Shown here piece by piece: positions 34,809 to 45,919 of a stretch of DNA of 64,000 bases. This DNA comes from Mortierella sp. BCC40632 (Eukaryota; Mortierellomycota; Mortierellomycetes; Mortierellales; Mortierellaceae), in NCBI GenBank assembly GCA_011634665.1, contig WAEK01000004.1, forward strand, positions 276,001 through 340,000. The letters run 5' to 3'. The notes beneath the pieces are model-generated. The model saw only the letters and a program-made list of their open reading frames with translations. It had not been told where the DNA came from and did no database searches. The translations under genes and the position numbers were made by a program. Each line of letters begins with the position of its first letter. Position 1 is the first letter of the stretch.

Positions 34809-35271
34809 CAGTCGTATTGAGTGGCTGAAAAGCTGGGACCTCTGCCCCTAGTTGTAGTCCCTGCCTTTGACTTGCCCCCTCTGCGGGTGCTCATTGTACC
34901 CTGGTCTTTTTCCTCTTCTCTGGATCGCCTTCCACCTATTCTCTTACTTTTTTTTTTTTTCCTTTTCCTTGGTGGATTGAGGACTAGATAGCCACGTCTG
35001 GAAAACATGGGACGGTGCGCACAAATGAATAAAACCCTAACGGGGCCTGTAAAAAAAAGGAAGAAAGAAAAAAAAGCTGGGACTGTAGATAAATGTGAGA
35101 GCAGAACGTTGAGATATGTGTGAGAGTAAGCTGGAGGCCTTTTTCAGGAGATATGTGTGAGAATAAGCGTCTCACACATATGTGAGATTAAGAAAAAAAA
35201 TGAGTTTGAGAGCTATTCTCACATATGACTGAGAATAAGCCGCTCACATATATGTGAGAATATCTTCATCC
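34809..35271 (-). repeat. Right terminal inverted repeat of the Ulp1-MULE with LINE tail
   Basis: 34840-35060 matches a LINE 3' UTR and its tail ('AATAAAACCCTAACGGGGCC', plus A8), of which 34966 on belongs to the terminal inverted repeat. The rest mirrors 25902-26206, ending at the CC before the A14 tract. Confidence 0.85.
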
Positions 35272-35364
35272 AAAAAAAAAAAAAAGATAGAGGGAGGCAG
35301 AGGAACACTTGGCAATGGTGTGGCAAAAAAAAAATGGGTCCGAGCGGATCAGGCAAAAGATAAG

Positions 35365-35437
35365 CGCCCAATGTGGGGGTCGAACCCACAACCTTGAGAT
35401 TAAGAGTCTCACGCTCTACCGATTGAGCTAACCGGGC
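35365..35437 (-). tRNA. tRNA-Lys: tRNA-Lys(CUU), left arm copy
   Basis: The minus strand folds as a full 73-nt cloverleaf with no intron: acceptor GCCCGGT/ATTGGGC, D-arm GCTC/GAGC, anticodon stem TGAGA/TCTCA with loop CTCTTAA (anticodon CTT, reads AAG), and T-arm GTGGG-TTCGACC-CCCAC. Discriminator G. A T-tract (A9 on the plus strand at about 35326-35334) lies just downstream as a Pol III terminator. Identical to the right-arm copy. Confidence 0.95.
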
Positions 35438-35539
35438 TTTGTTGCTTGAAGAGCAGAGTTTCAAGCACATCCCATCTCTAAGTTGCAAAGCCACACAAGC
35501 CACCCGAGTCTGTTGGCTGCCCCTTCTACACTAACCACT

Positions 35540-36980
35540 GTTAAAAAAAAAGGGGGGGTGGCCTGAGCACGCTCGAAAAAATCTCCGGGGAAGAAGAAAG
35601 GCCCTTCCCAAGGAGCAAGAGGACGCCCAAGGGAACATCGCTGCTGATAAGGTTGCAAAGGCAAATGCTGGCGTGCGTACCGATCCTTGGAAGGTAGATC
35701 TGAGTGCACAGGATGAGCTAAACTTGGTAGCTAGGTGCGAGGGAACCAGTATCGAAATCGACATCCGTCAATTTCTGAAACGACAGACAACGATAAGGAG
35801 ACACCAAGCCTGGCTAGCACAGAAGAGGACGAAGCGTGCCATCCAGAGTGTGGACGAGGTGGATTGGAGTTCAACTCTGGCCCATATTCACGACAGACGC
35901 CAAGTACACACCTTTTACAGCAGCATGAAGGACACAGCACAACGAACACATAGGATCAAAAGATGTTTGGAATGTTGCCGACAGGGAAAGTGATGCATGC
36001 TCGACACCCTGATGTGTACCCTAACGGAGGCTGTAGGATGTGTGCAGCTGAGACCGAAGACAACGACCACGTATGGGAATGTCTGGCAACAAAGGAGCAA
36101 CCAGCGCGACATCTGGGACGAGGCCATACGTTTGATAGACGAGTGGGGTCCCAGTGAGGTCGACAAGGCAAACAGAGAAGCGAAGGATAGGTTCAAGGCA
36201 CAAGTGGCGAACCAGATCCGAGGGATCAGGGGCACCCAGAAGATTGTTTTGGCGAGGGGCGCCTACCAGAGCAATAATCAAGAGTCTCAACTTCATTCGC
36301 GGGACTCCTGATCATACACCGAATCAACTTGAGGACGGATCGACGCTTCCAACAACCTTCTGGACCGTTGGCTCCCTCTGCCGTGGCCTAACACCAGCAA
36401 ATCTGCCTACGATTTGGGCCCCTATGTTCTCAGTCCCCAAAAAAAGTAGCAACAGTCATTGTACACCATTTCGTCCGTTTCATCGAAGGAAAGGCATCCG
36501 AGGTCCTATGGAAGGACAGATGTGAGGCTACCGTGGCATGGGAAGCACGACATGGGATCACTCCCTCGAAAAGAAAGGCGCCTTTCAAGGAGAAAGAGGA
36601 CGATGGAGTGATGGTGACGGTTTCGCATGCCCTGTTGGTGTATGCCGTTGTGGTGCACCCCTTGGCTGATCACCTCGAGCAACGCTGCCCTGGTGCTCAG
36701 AACGATATGGCATCAGCAGATGCCACCCTGCTAGATAGTCTAGCAGGCAAGCGACATTTGGAGGTGATGGAGAGGATGGGGAGGATTCCTTTCCGGTGAC
36801 AGTCTGTTTTTTCAACCTTTTAATCGTCTTGAAAAAGGCGGCAATCGTTGCGCGGGGCTTCGGCAACGTGAGCTGTTATGGTATTATGGAGGACTGCCAC
36901 CGCAGAGCGGTGACTGTGGCTAGTTTAGTTTAGTCTTAGCCTACATAGCTATTTCCAGCAGAGACAGATTGTTAAAAAAA
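35540..36980 (+). mobile_element. LINE 3' portion: RNase H end, zinc knuckle, 3' UTR, poly(A)
   Basis: The first part has the RNase H motif 'GNIAADKVA' (near 35631), as in non-LTR elements that carry RNase H. 'SAQDELNLVARCEG' and 'WLAQKRTKRAIQSV' follow, then the C-terminal knuckle 'CRMCAAETEDNDHVWEC' (C-x2-C-x8-H-x3-C, near 36030-36080). The ORF ends 'MERMGRIPFR' at 36799. The 3' UTR (36800-36970) ends 'CAGACAGATTGTT'-like sequence plus A15. Frameshifts occur at about 35958 (shared with the right arm) and near 36100 (an extra C only in this arm). The 5' part is missing, as expected of truncated retrotransposition. Confidence 0.8.
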
Positions 36981-37403
36981 AAAAAAAACCAAGGAGCAAG
37001 AGGACGCTGGAGCGATGGCTATGGGTTTGCATGCCCTGCTGACGCCTGCCAGTGCGGATCCCTTCTTGTTGATCACCAGGAGCAACGATGCCCAGGAGCA
37101 CAGAACGACGCAGCGTCGGCTGATACCTCCCTGCTCGATAGTCTAGCAGGACGGCGACATTTGGGGGTGTTGGAAAGGATGGGGAGGATACCTTTCCGGT
37201 AACGATCTTTTTCTCAACTATTTAAACGTCTCGAGAGAGACGGCAATCGTTGCTCGGGGCAACAGCCACGTGAGCGGTTATGGTTGATGGAGGGTTGCCA
37301 CCGCAAAGCGGTGGCCGGGGCTAGATTAGGTTTTCTTAGTTTAGTTTTGCCTGCACGGCTATTCCAGCGGAAACAGATTGTTATAAAAAAAAAAAAAAAA
37401 AAA
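36981..37403 (+). mobile_element. Second 5'-truncated LINE copy with poly(A)
   Basis: A diverged duplicate of the last 350 bp of the previous LINE: 'LLDSLAGRRHLGVLERMG' in translation, stop near 37202, then UTR with 'GGCAATCGTTGC', 'CCACCGCAAAGCGGTGGCCGG' split by a hairpin, and A20 near 37384-37403. It is placed head-to-tail behind the poly(A) of the first. Confidence 0.8.
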
Positions 37404-39700
37404 AGCACGCTCGAAAAAATCACAGATTGTTATATAATATATATAAAAAATCAAGGCCACGTTCGAAGGACGCTGCCAGGCGAATCCGCTCCAAATGGTA
37501 AGTATTCTAATGGATCAAGAAGTAAGAAGGAAAAACCCAAGATTGTCCTTTGCTTGAGGATGAGGAGGGGTGCCTTCTATGTACCACCGAAAAAAGGCCT
37601 CTGTCCGTCTCTCTGGCCTCCCTGATCTCTCTGACCTCTCTGGCTTTTACTCTTCACTCCTCAACTACCTCAATTAGCAACAAGGTTGTGTCCTCTCTGT
37701 GCGGTAGGCCACAAATATGATACGTGTTCACGAATCTGAGCGTTTGTTTGTGTGTGCTCCACAATGCTGTGTAAATGTAGCGCAACAGCGCTGCACAGCC
37801 AGATGCACAGAGACGACTGAAATGCACACCCCCTCACCCTCACCCCACTGAGATTTTTCTTTTGAAAAATGACATGACGCGTCGGGGAAGCGGACATACA
37901 AGGACGAATCAAATAGGAATGCTGAACCGTGTTGCCGATGCTCTGTGCCCAGTTTTCTGTTCGGGACCAGCCGCTGTGAAAAAAAAAGTACGAACAAAAG
38001 ACTTTTGTCTGTGTTTCTTCAGTCAATGGGAATTCATAGGCCAAGAGCTGACCGATTGCCTGTTACCCGTGGTGGCTACGAGGGGCCACTTTTGGTGGTT
38101 CGAATGAACACAAGCCATCTGGAGAACGGCATGGCATACGACTCGCCTTACGTCCTGGGTTTACATCATTAGAAACGAAGACAAAAAAAAAAAAAAAAAA
38201 AAGAGAAAAAGAGAGAAAAAGAGGGGAAGGAAAAGAGAAGAAAAATGAAGTGGAAAAAAAAAAAAAGAAAGAAAAGGGAAAATCCATGATGGTTGTTCCT
38301 GAGCTTGCTCACGAGTCATCATCCTAGGAGAATCAAATGAGAATAGGGAGAATAGAAAAAGAAGGGTGAAAGTGAAAAAGAATTGTGAAGAAAAAAATGA
38401 CCCGATAGTCCACTCTTAATACCGCCCGCTCTCCCACCCGCTCGCTCACTCGTTCACCCAACTCCCCAACTCTGACCCACCTATCCAACTTACCTTCTCG
38501 TTCACCACCAATCACTCTCCCACTCTCCCACTCACTCACTCACAACCACAACCATAACTGCCACAGCTATAACTGCCACAACTACAACTGCCAACCTACC
38601 CCACCCCATCTCAATCCATAGGGAGAATTACTTAAAAGGAGCGGTAACCCTCTCTACAACTTGTTTTTCACCGCCAGAGTGCCTAACGGCCACTGATGTG
38701 GCTCGTTCGACACAACTGTGGCTACTAATCCGCTGCGAGAGGAAAAGAAAAGGCAAAAGGACCAAAGATCCTCTATCAGCTCCGATCACTCAAAAGGCAC
38801 GGCCGCCCACCTTTTAACTGCCCGCCGAATGCAGGCGCGTAGCGCGGCTACTGATAACTCACCTCGCCGACGGGAGGGGCTGTTTGGGATAGGGAGCTAC
38901 TAAAATCACTCCCCCAGCGGGCACATTTGAGGCCATCTGTCTAGAAGACCTCTAGGACTCTTACCCCATGAGTACAACAAACAGAAACAAATGGGATCCC
39001 TCCACTGTAATATGGCAGAGACCCGTGGAGAAGGAGTGTGTTGAGGAGTGTGTTGAGGAGTGTGTCGAATAGTGTGTTGGAGTGTATTAAAGTAAAGAAG
39101 AAAAAACGAGAGAGAAAGAAAAAGACACAAAGGAAGTGGAGCAGAGAGGAGTGGAGAAGTGAAGAGTGGAGGAAGAGAGCAGGAAAGCAAAAGACGCCGA
39201 GTTTACCGCAGCCGCCGCAACCAACACCACAACCACCAGCGTCACAACCATCACCACAACCACCAGCGTCACAACCATCACCACAACCATCACCACAACC
39301 GCCATCACCATCAAAACCACCACCGCCACCAAAAACCGCCACCACCACCATCACCAAAACCGTCATAACCGAGAAGTTGGGGGAAAAAAAAAGGAAAAGT
39401 GAGGAAGAAGTGGAAAAGAGAGAACGAGAGAAAGAGAGAACGAGAGAAAGAGAGAAAGAGAATGTGTTTGTTGGTCAGAGAACTGTCCAGTGCAGTTGCA
39501 AGCACTTCAAGACAAAGAGTCTGTTGTCGAAGAGTGTCAAGTGGAGGACCAAGGCTGGAAGGAGAGTGTAGTGGAAAACCCCCACAGAGACCAGAGAGTC
39601 CAGAGAAAGGGAGAAGGAGGATAATAGAAAAGGATGAAAAGAAAAGAACTGAAGTGGTTGTTGCACTTACCTCTTGTCTGTTATGAAAGTCCTGACTTAC
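37404..39700. other. Palindrome arm interior, no gene recognised
   Basis: Sequence at 37720-38000 ('TGTAAATGTAGCGCAACAGCG') has a diverged relative in the loop at 40290-40450, so the element contains an internal duplicated module. GTAAGT at 37499 follows 'CCAAATG'. No coding family is recognised; runs of (A)n, (GA)n and (CCA)n produce long false frames. Confidence 0.5.
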
Positions 39701-40262
39701 CTCTCCGGCAAGGGCAAAAAAATAAAATAATAAGAGACCCAGGGCTGAACACCACTGGGAGGAAGGAGGAGAGAATGGGAAGAGGAGAAGAGGAGGAGAG
39801 GAGGAGAGGAGGAGAGGAGGAGAGGAGGAGTAAGAGGAGTAAGAAGAGTAAGAGGAGTAAGAGGAGTAAGAGGAGTGAAGGTGGAGAGGGGTGGAGGGGT
39901 GAGGAGGAAAGAGAAGCAGAGAGAAGGAAAGCGACACTTAAAGAACAATGCTGATGTTCTTCTGGGTGGCTGCACCAAACCAAACAGCTTGGAGCCTTTT
40001 GCACCAAGCTTTTTTTTTTTTTTTTTTTTTTCTGTGGACGTGCACCTCACGCGTCTCTGCCGCGGCCCAGTCCTGCACTCGATCTCTCCTTCATGCCTCC
40101 AGTGCTTCCACTGGTCCACACCACACCTCAGTCCCACCCTCACCCTCTGCTCTCTCTGACCTCTCTGCCCACTCTGTCGCTCTGGCCTCTCTTCTCTAAC
40201 CTTTAATTTCGTCTCCCACTACCCTAATCCCTATTCCTTGACGAGCAACAGAGGTGTTCCCT

Positions 40263-40831
40263 CTCTACCAGTGTGGCAGCCCACAATATGGTGTGTGTTT
40301 GTGCATCTTCGAGCTTGCGGATGTGCGCCTGTTCGTGTGCACATGTAGCGCAATCACGCGCCGGTCAGCACAGCCAAATGCAGAATCACCCCTCCACTGA
40401 AAATTTTCTTTTGCGGCTGTGTCCTGTCCCGAGCTCTCTTCCAACTGGCTGGCGAGGGAGAAGAACGTCAACAATGGGGGGCGGGACACACAAGGACCTG
40501 CGCTGTGCTGGCGCCGCTCTGTGTCTTGTCTCTTGTCGGGTATTGCTTTGAACTCTCTGTCCCAGCTGCGGGAAAAAAAAAGAGTCCTCTGAGAGCGCTC
40601 CACCAGCCAACGACATGTTTGTTCGAAAAAGGGGCTCCTCCTCACAGAGGGTGATACATCTGCTTCTCTACAGCTGTCTGAGCTGTGCAGGCACAGCCAC
40701 GAGCGATGCAGATCTCGAGCGATGCAGATGTGAGCGATGTAGATCTCGAGCAAGTTTTTGAATGTGATTGTGTGCACATGAAGCTCCACCGCGACACTAC
40801 AACAGTAGAGAGGTGCGACCCTGATGCCAGT
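40263..40831. other. Palindrome loop (unique centre)
   Basis: This segment has no inverted partner. Sequence around 40280-40450 resembles 37720-38000 of the arm. Repeats of 'GAGCGATGCAGAT' occur near 40700-40740. No gene recognised. Confidence 0.6.
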
Positions 40832-43785
40832 CAAGGAGTAGGGATTAAGGTAGTGGGAGACGAGAGTAAAGGTCAGAGAGGTCAGAGAGGTCAAAGGGGG
40901 TAGGAAGACCGAAGAGGTGTAAGAGATTAGGAAGACCAGCGAGAATAGTGAAGCCAGAGAGGCATGTTAGAGTAGTCAGAAAGGCTGGGGAGGCTAGAGA
41001 GGCTAGAGCGACAGAGTGGGCAGAGAGGTCAGAGAGAGCAGAGGGTGAGGGTGGGACTGAGGTGTGGTGTGGACCAGTGGAAGCACTGGAGGCATGAAGG
41101 AGAGATCGAGTGCAGGACTGGGCCGCGGCAGAGACGCGTGAGGTGCACGTCCACAAAAAAAAAAAAAAGACGCGCTTGGCTTGGTGCAAAAAGGCTCCAA
41201 GCCTAGCAGAACGGCAGTTTGGTGCAGCCACCCAGAAGAACATCAGCATTGTTCTTTAAGTGTCGCTTTCCTTCTCTCTGCTTCTCTTTCCTCCTCACCC
41301 CTCCACCCCTCTCCACCTTCACTCCTCTTACTCCTCTTACTCCTCTTACTCTTTCTTACTCCTCTTACTCCTCCTCTCCTCCTCCTCCTCTCCTCCTCTC
41401 CTCCTCCTTTCTCCTCTTCCCATTCTCTCCTCCTTCCTCCCAGTGGTGTTCAGCCCTGGGTCTCTTATTATTTTATTTTTTGCCCTTGCCGGAGAGGTAA
41501 GTCAGGACTTTCATAACAGACAAGAGGGTAAGTGCAACAACCACTTCAGTTCTTTTCTTTTCATCCTTTTCTATATCCTCCTTCTCCCTTTCTCTGGACT
41601 CTCTGGTCTCTCTGGGGTTTTCCACTACACTCTCCTTCCAGCCTTGGTCCTCCACTTGACACTCTTCGACAACAGACTCTTTGTCTTGAAGTGCTTGCAA
41701 CTGCACTGGACAGTTCTCTGACCAACAAACACATTCTCTTTTCTCTCTTTCTCTCGTTCTCTCTTTCTCTCGTTCTCTCTTTTCCACTTCTTCCTCACTT
41801 TTTTTTTTTTTTTTTCCCCAACTTCTCGGTTATGACGGTTTTGGTGATGGTGGTGGTGGCGGTTTTGGTGGCGGTGGTGGTTTTGATGGTGATGGCGGTT
41901 GTGGTGATGGTTGTGGTGATGGTTGTGACGCTGGTGGTTGTGGTGATGGTTGTGACGCTGGTGGTTGTGGTGTTGGTTGCGGCGGCTGCGGTAAACTCGG
42001 CGTCTTTTGCTTTCCTGCTCTCTTCCTCCACTCTTCACTTCTCCACTCCTCTCTGCTCCACTTCCTTTGTGTCTTTTTCTTTCTCTCTCGTTTTTTCTTC
42101 TTTACTTTAATACACTCCAACACACTATTCGACACACTCCTCAACACACTCCTCAACACACTCCTTCTCCACGGGTCTCTGCCATATTACAGTGGAGGGA
42201 TCCCATTTGTTTCTGTTTGTTGTACTCATGGGGTAAGAGTCCTAGAGGTCTTCTAGACAGATGGCCTCAAATGTGCCCGCTGGGGGAGTGATTTTAGTAG
42301 CTCCCTATCCCAAACAGCCCCTCCCGTCGGCGAGGTGAGTTATCAGTAGCCGCGCTACGCGCCTGCATTCGGCGGGCAGTTAAAAGGTGGGCGGCCGTGC
42401 CTTTTGAGTGATCGGAGCTGATAGAGGATCTTTGGTCCTTTTGCCTTTTTTTTTTCTCTCGCAGCGGATTAGTAGCCACAGTTGTGTCGAACGAGCCACA
42501 TCAGTGGCCGTTAGGCACTCTGGCGGTGAAAACAAGTTGTAGAGAGGGTTACCGCTCCTTTTAAGTAATTCTCCCTATGGATTGAGATGGGGTGGGGTAG
42601 GTTGGCAGTTGTAGTTGTGGCAGTTATAGCTGTGGCAGTTATGGTTGTGGTTGTGAGTGAGTGAGTGGGAGAGTGGGGAGAGTGATTGGTGGTGAACGAG
42701 AAGGTAAGTTGGATAGGTGGGTCAGAGTTGGGGAGTTGGGTGAACGAGTGAGCGAGCGGGTGGGAGAGCGGGCGGTATTAAGAGTGGACTATCGGGTCAT
42801 TTTTTCTTCACAATTTTTTTCACTTTTCACCCCTTCTTTTTCTATTCTCCCTATTCTCATTTGATTCTCCTAGGATGATGACTCGTGAGCAAAGCTCAGG
42901 AACAACCATCATGGATTTTTCCCTTTTCTTTTTTTTTTTTTTTCCACTTCATTTTTTCTTCTCTTTTCCTTCCCCTCTTTTTCTCTCTCACTTTTTTTTT
43001 TTTGTCTTCGTTTCTAATGATGTAAACCCAGGAGGACGTAAGGCGAGTCGTATGCCATGCCGTTCTCCAGATGGCTTGTGTTCATTCGAACCACCAAAAG
43101 TGGCCCTCGTAGCCACGGAGTAACAGGCAATCGGTCAGCTCTTGGCCTATGAATTCCCATTGACTGAAGAAACACAGACAAAAGTCTTTTTGTTCGTACT
43201 TTTTTTTTTTTTTTTTCACAGCGGCTGGTCCCGAACAGAAAACTGGGCACAGAGCATCGGCAACACGGTTCAGCATTCCTATTTGATTCGTCCTTGTATG
43301 TCCGCTTCCCGACGCGTCATGTCATTTTTCAAAAGAAAAATCTCAGTGGGGGTGAGGGTGAGGGGGTGTGCATTTCAGTCGTCTCTGTGCATCTGGCTGT
43401 GCAGCGCTGTTGCGCTACATTTACACAGCATTGTGGAGCACACACAAACAAACGCTCAGATTCGTGAACACGTATCATATTTGTGGCCTACCGCACAGAG
43501 AGGACACAACCTTGTTGCTAATTGAGGTAGTTGAGGAGTGAAGAGTAAAAGCCAGAGAGGTCAGAGAGATCAGGGAGGCCAGAGAGACGGACAGAGGCCT
43601 TTTTTTTTCGGTGGTACATAGAAGGCACCCCTCCTCATCCTCAAGCAAAGGACAATCTTGGTTTTTTTTCCTTCTTACTTCTTGATCCATTAGAATACTT
43701 ACCATTTGGAGCGGATTCGCCTGGCAGCGTCCTTCGAACGTGGCCTTGATTTTTTTATATATATTATATAACAATCTGTGATTTT

Positions 43786-44208
43786 TTTCGAGCGTTTTTT
43801 TTTTTTTTTTTATAACAATCTGTTTCCGCTGGAATAGCCGTGCAGGCAAAACTAAACTAAGAAAAACCTAATCTAGCCCCGGCCACCGCTTTGCGGTGGC
43901 AACCCTCCATCAACCATAACCGCTCACGTGGCTGTTGCCCCGAGCAACGATTGCCGTCTCTCTCGAGACGTTTAAATAGTTGAGAAAAGATCGTTACCGG
44001 AAAGGTATCCTCCCCATCCTTTCCAACACCCCCAAATGTCGCCGTCCTGCTAGACTATCGAGCAGGGGGTATCAGCCGACGCTGCGTCGTTCTGTGCTCC
44101 TGGGCATCGTTGCTCCTGGTGATCAACAAGAAGGGATCCGCACTGGCAGGCGTCAGCAGGGCATGCAAACCCATAGCCATCGCTCCAGCGTCCTCTTGCT
44201 CCTTGGTT
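43786..44208 (-). mobile_element. 5'-truncated LINE copy (right arm mirror)
   Basis: Mirror of 36981-37403: T-tract (poly(A)) near 43795-43811, UTR hairpin around 43883-43901 ('CCACCGCTTTGCGGTGG'), ORF end near 44000. Nearly identical to the left copy. Confidence 0.75.
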
Positions 44209-45650
44209 TTTTTTTTTTTTTTTAACAATCTGTCTCTGCTGGAAATAGCTATGTAGGCTAAGACTAAACTAAACTAGCCACAGTCACCGCTCTGCGGTGG
44301 CAGTCCTCCATAATACCATAACAGCTCACGTTGCCGAAGCCCCGCGCAACGATTGCCGCCTTTTTCAAGACGATTAAAAGGTTGAAAAACAGACTGTCAC
44401 CGGAAAGGAATCCTCCCCATCCTCTCCATCACCTCAAATGTCGCTTGCCTGCTAGACTATCTAGCAGGGTGGCATCAGCAGATGCCATATCGTTCTGAGC
44501 ACCAGGGCAGCGTTGCTCGAGGTGATCAGCCAAGGGTGCACCACAACGGCATACACCAACAGGGCATGCGAAACCGTCACCATCACTCCATCGTCCTCTT
44601 TCTCCTTGAAAGGCGCCTTTCTTTTTCGAGGGAGTGATCCCATGTCGTGCTTCCCATGCCACGGTAGCCTCACATCTGTCCTTCCATAGGGGACCTCGGA
44701 TGCCTTTCCTTCGATGAAACGGACGAAATGGTGTACAATGACTGTTGCTACTTTTTGGGGACTGAGAACATAGGGGCCCAAATCGTAGGCAGATTTGCTG
44801 GTGTTAGGCCACGGCAGAGGGAGCCAACGGTCCAGAAGGTTGTTGGAAGCGTCGATCCGTCCTCAAGTTGATTCGGTGTATGATCAGGAGTCCCGCGAAT
44901 GAAGTTGAGACTCTTGATTATTGCTCTGGTAGGCGCCCCTCGCCAAAAACAATCTTCTGGGTGCCCTGATCCCTCGGATCTGGTTCGCCACTTGTGCCTT
45001 GAACCTATCCTTCGCTTCTCTGTTTGCCTTGTCGACCTCACTGGGACCCCACTCGTCTATCAAACGTATGGCCTCGTCCCAGATGTCGCGCTGTTGCTCC
45101 TTTGTTGCCAGACATTCCCATACGTGGTCGTTGTCTTCGGTCTCAGCTGCACACATCCTACAGCCTCCGTTGGGGTACACATCAGGGTGTCGAGCATGCA
45201 TCACTTTCCCTGTCGGCAACATTCCAAACATCTTTTGATCCTATGTGTTCGTTGTGCTGTGTCCTTCATGCTGCTGTAAAAAGGTGTGTACTTGGCGTCT
45301 GTCGTGAATATGGGCCAGAGTTGAACTCCAATCCACCTCGTCCACACTCTGGATGGCACGCTTCGTCCTCTTCTGTGCTAGCCAGGCTTGGTGTCTCCTT
45401 ATCGTTGTCTGTCGTTTCAGAAATTGACGGATGTCGATTTCGATACTGGTTCCCTCGCACCTAGCTACCAAGTTTAGCTCATCCTGTGCACTCAGATCTA
45501 CCTTCCAAGGATCGGTACGCACGCCAGCATTTGCCTTTGCAACCTTATCAGCAGCGATGTTCCCTTGGGCGTCCTCTTGCTCCTTGGGAAGGGCCTTTCT
45601 TCTTCCCCGGAGATTTTTTCGAGCGTGCTCAGGCTTTTTTTTTTTTTTTA
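44209..45650 (-). mobile_element. LINE 3' portion (right arm mirror)
   Basis: Mirror of 35540-36980. In this copy the zinc-knuckle frame runs on from 'MFGMLPTGKVMHARHPDVY' through 'CRMCAAETEDNDHVWEC' and 'RDIWDEAIRLIDEWGPSEVD' (minus, 45231-44884) without the extra C that breaks the left copy. The upstream RNase H part (45522-45241) is in another frame, so an older frameshift is shared by both arms. Confidence 0.8.
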
Positions 45651-45754
45651 ACAGTGGTTAGTGTAGAAGGGGCAGCCAACAGACTCGGGTGGCTTGTGTG
45701 GCTTTGCAACTTAGAGATGGGATGTGCTTGAAACTCTGCTCTTCAAGCAACAAA

Positions 45755-45827
45755 GCCCGGTTAGCTCAATCGGTAGAGCGTGAGACTCTTAATCTCAAGG
45801 TTGTGGGTTCGACCCCCACATTGGGCG
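45755..45827 (+). tRNA. tRNA-Lys: tRNA-Lys(CUU), right arm copy
   Basis: Same 73-nt cloverleaf as 35365-35437, on the plus strand. A box 'TAGCTCAATCGG' and B box 'GGTTCGACCCC' are intact, and T9 at about 45859-45867 serves as terminator. Both copies appear functional by sequence. Confidence 0.95.
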
Positions 45828-45919
45828 CTTATCTTTTGCCTGATCCGCTCGGACCCATTTTTTTTTTGCCACACCATTGCCAAGTGTTCCTCTGCCTCCC
45901 CTTTTTTTTTTTTTTTTTT

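Larger units (their letters stand above)
25902..35271 (+). mobile_element. Mutator-like element (MULE) with Ulp1 protease, 9.37 kb
   Basis: The element is bounded by inverted repeats of about 305 bp (25902-26206 and 34966-35271) starting GGAAAAAGCTATTCTCACA and GGATGAAGATATTCTCACA. It lies between an A11 tract (25891-25901) and an A14 tract (35272-35285), and the palindrome's other arm has a single uninterrupted T18 tract (45902-45919) there, so the boundaries are firm. Inside are LINE fragments (26228-27475), a minus-strand accessory gene (27977-28705), a 20-bp minisatellite, and the plus-strand Ulp1-transposase gene (about 30000-34808). MULEs make 9-11 bp target duplications, consistent with the A-tract. 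Several frameshifts suggest it is now non-functional or carries homopolymer sequencing errors. Confidence 0.92.
35272..40262 (+). repeat. Left inner palindrome arm
   Basis: Inverted copy of about 40832-45919. It holds a tRNA-Lys gene, two LINE 3' ends and then low-complexity sequence: GA-rich (38180-38280), ACTC-rich (38460-38590), CCA/CAAC repeats (39205-39370) and an AGG-rich polypurine tract (39770-39905). Open frames in those tracts are not genes. Confidence 0.85.
40832..45919 (-). repeat. Right inner palindrome arm
   Basis: Inverted copy of 35272-40262, without the Ulp1-MULE. An extra 150 bp of 'GGTCAGAGA'/'GGCTAGAGA' short repeats (40862-41030) is lacking or shortened on the left. The T18 tract at 45902-45919 is the empty site matching the interrupted A-tract of the left arm. 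Confidence 0.85.

Noticed and set aside
35219..35503. Frame containing 'ARLAQSVERETLNLKVVGS' (also at 45689-45988)
   Set aside because: This is the known translation artefact of a tRNA gene, here tRNA-Lys(CUU).
39159..39402. His/Asn- and Thr-rich frames in the palindrome arms (also 41795-42038)
   Set aside because: They arise from CCA/CAAC simple repeats and appear in several frames at once.
39311..40143. Ser/Leu/Pro-rich frames over 100-200 residues around 39311-40143 and 41219-41721
   Set aside because: They cross AGG/CTCCT polypurine-polypyrimidine tracts and mirror each other in the palindrome.
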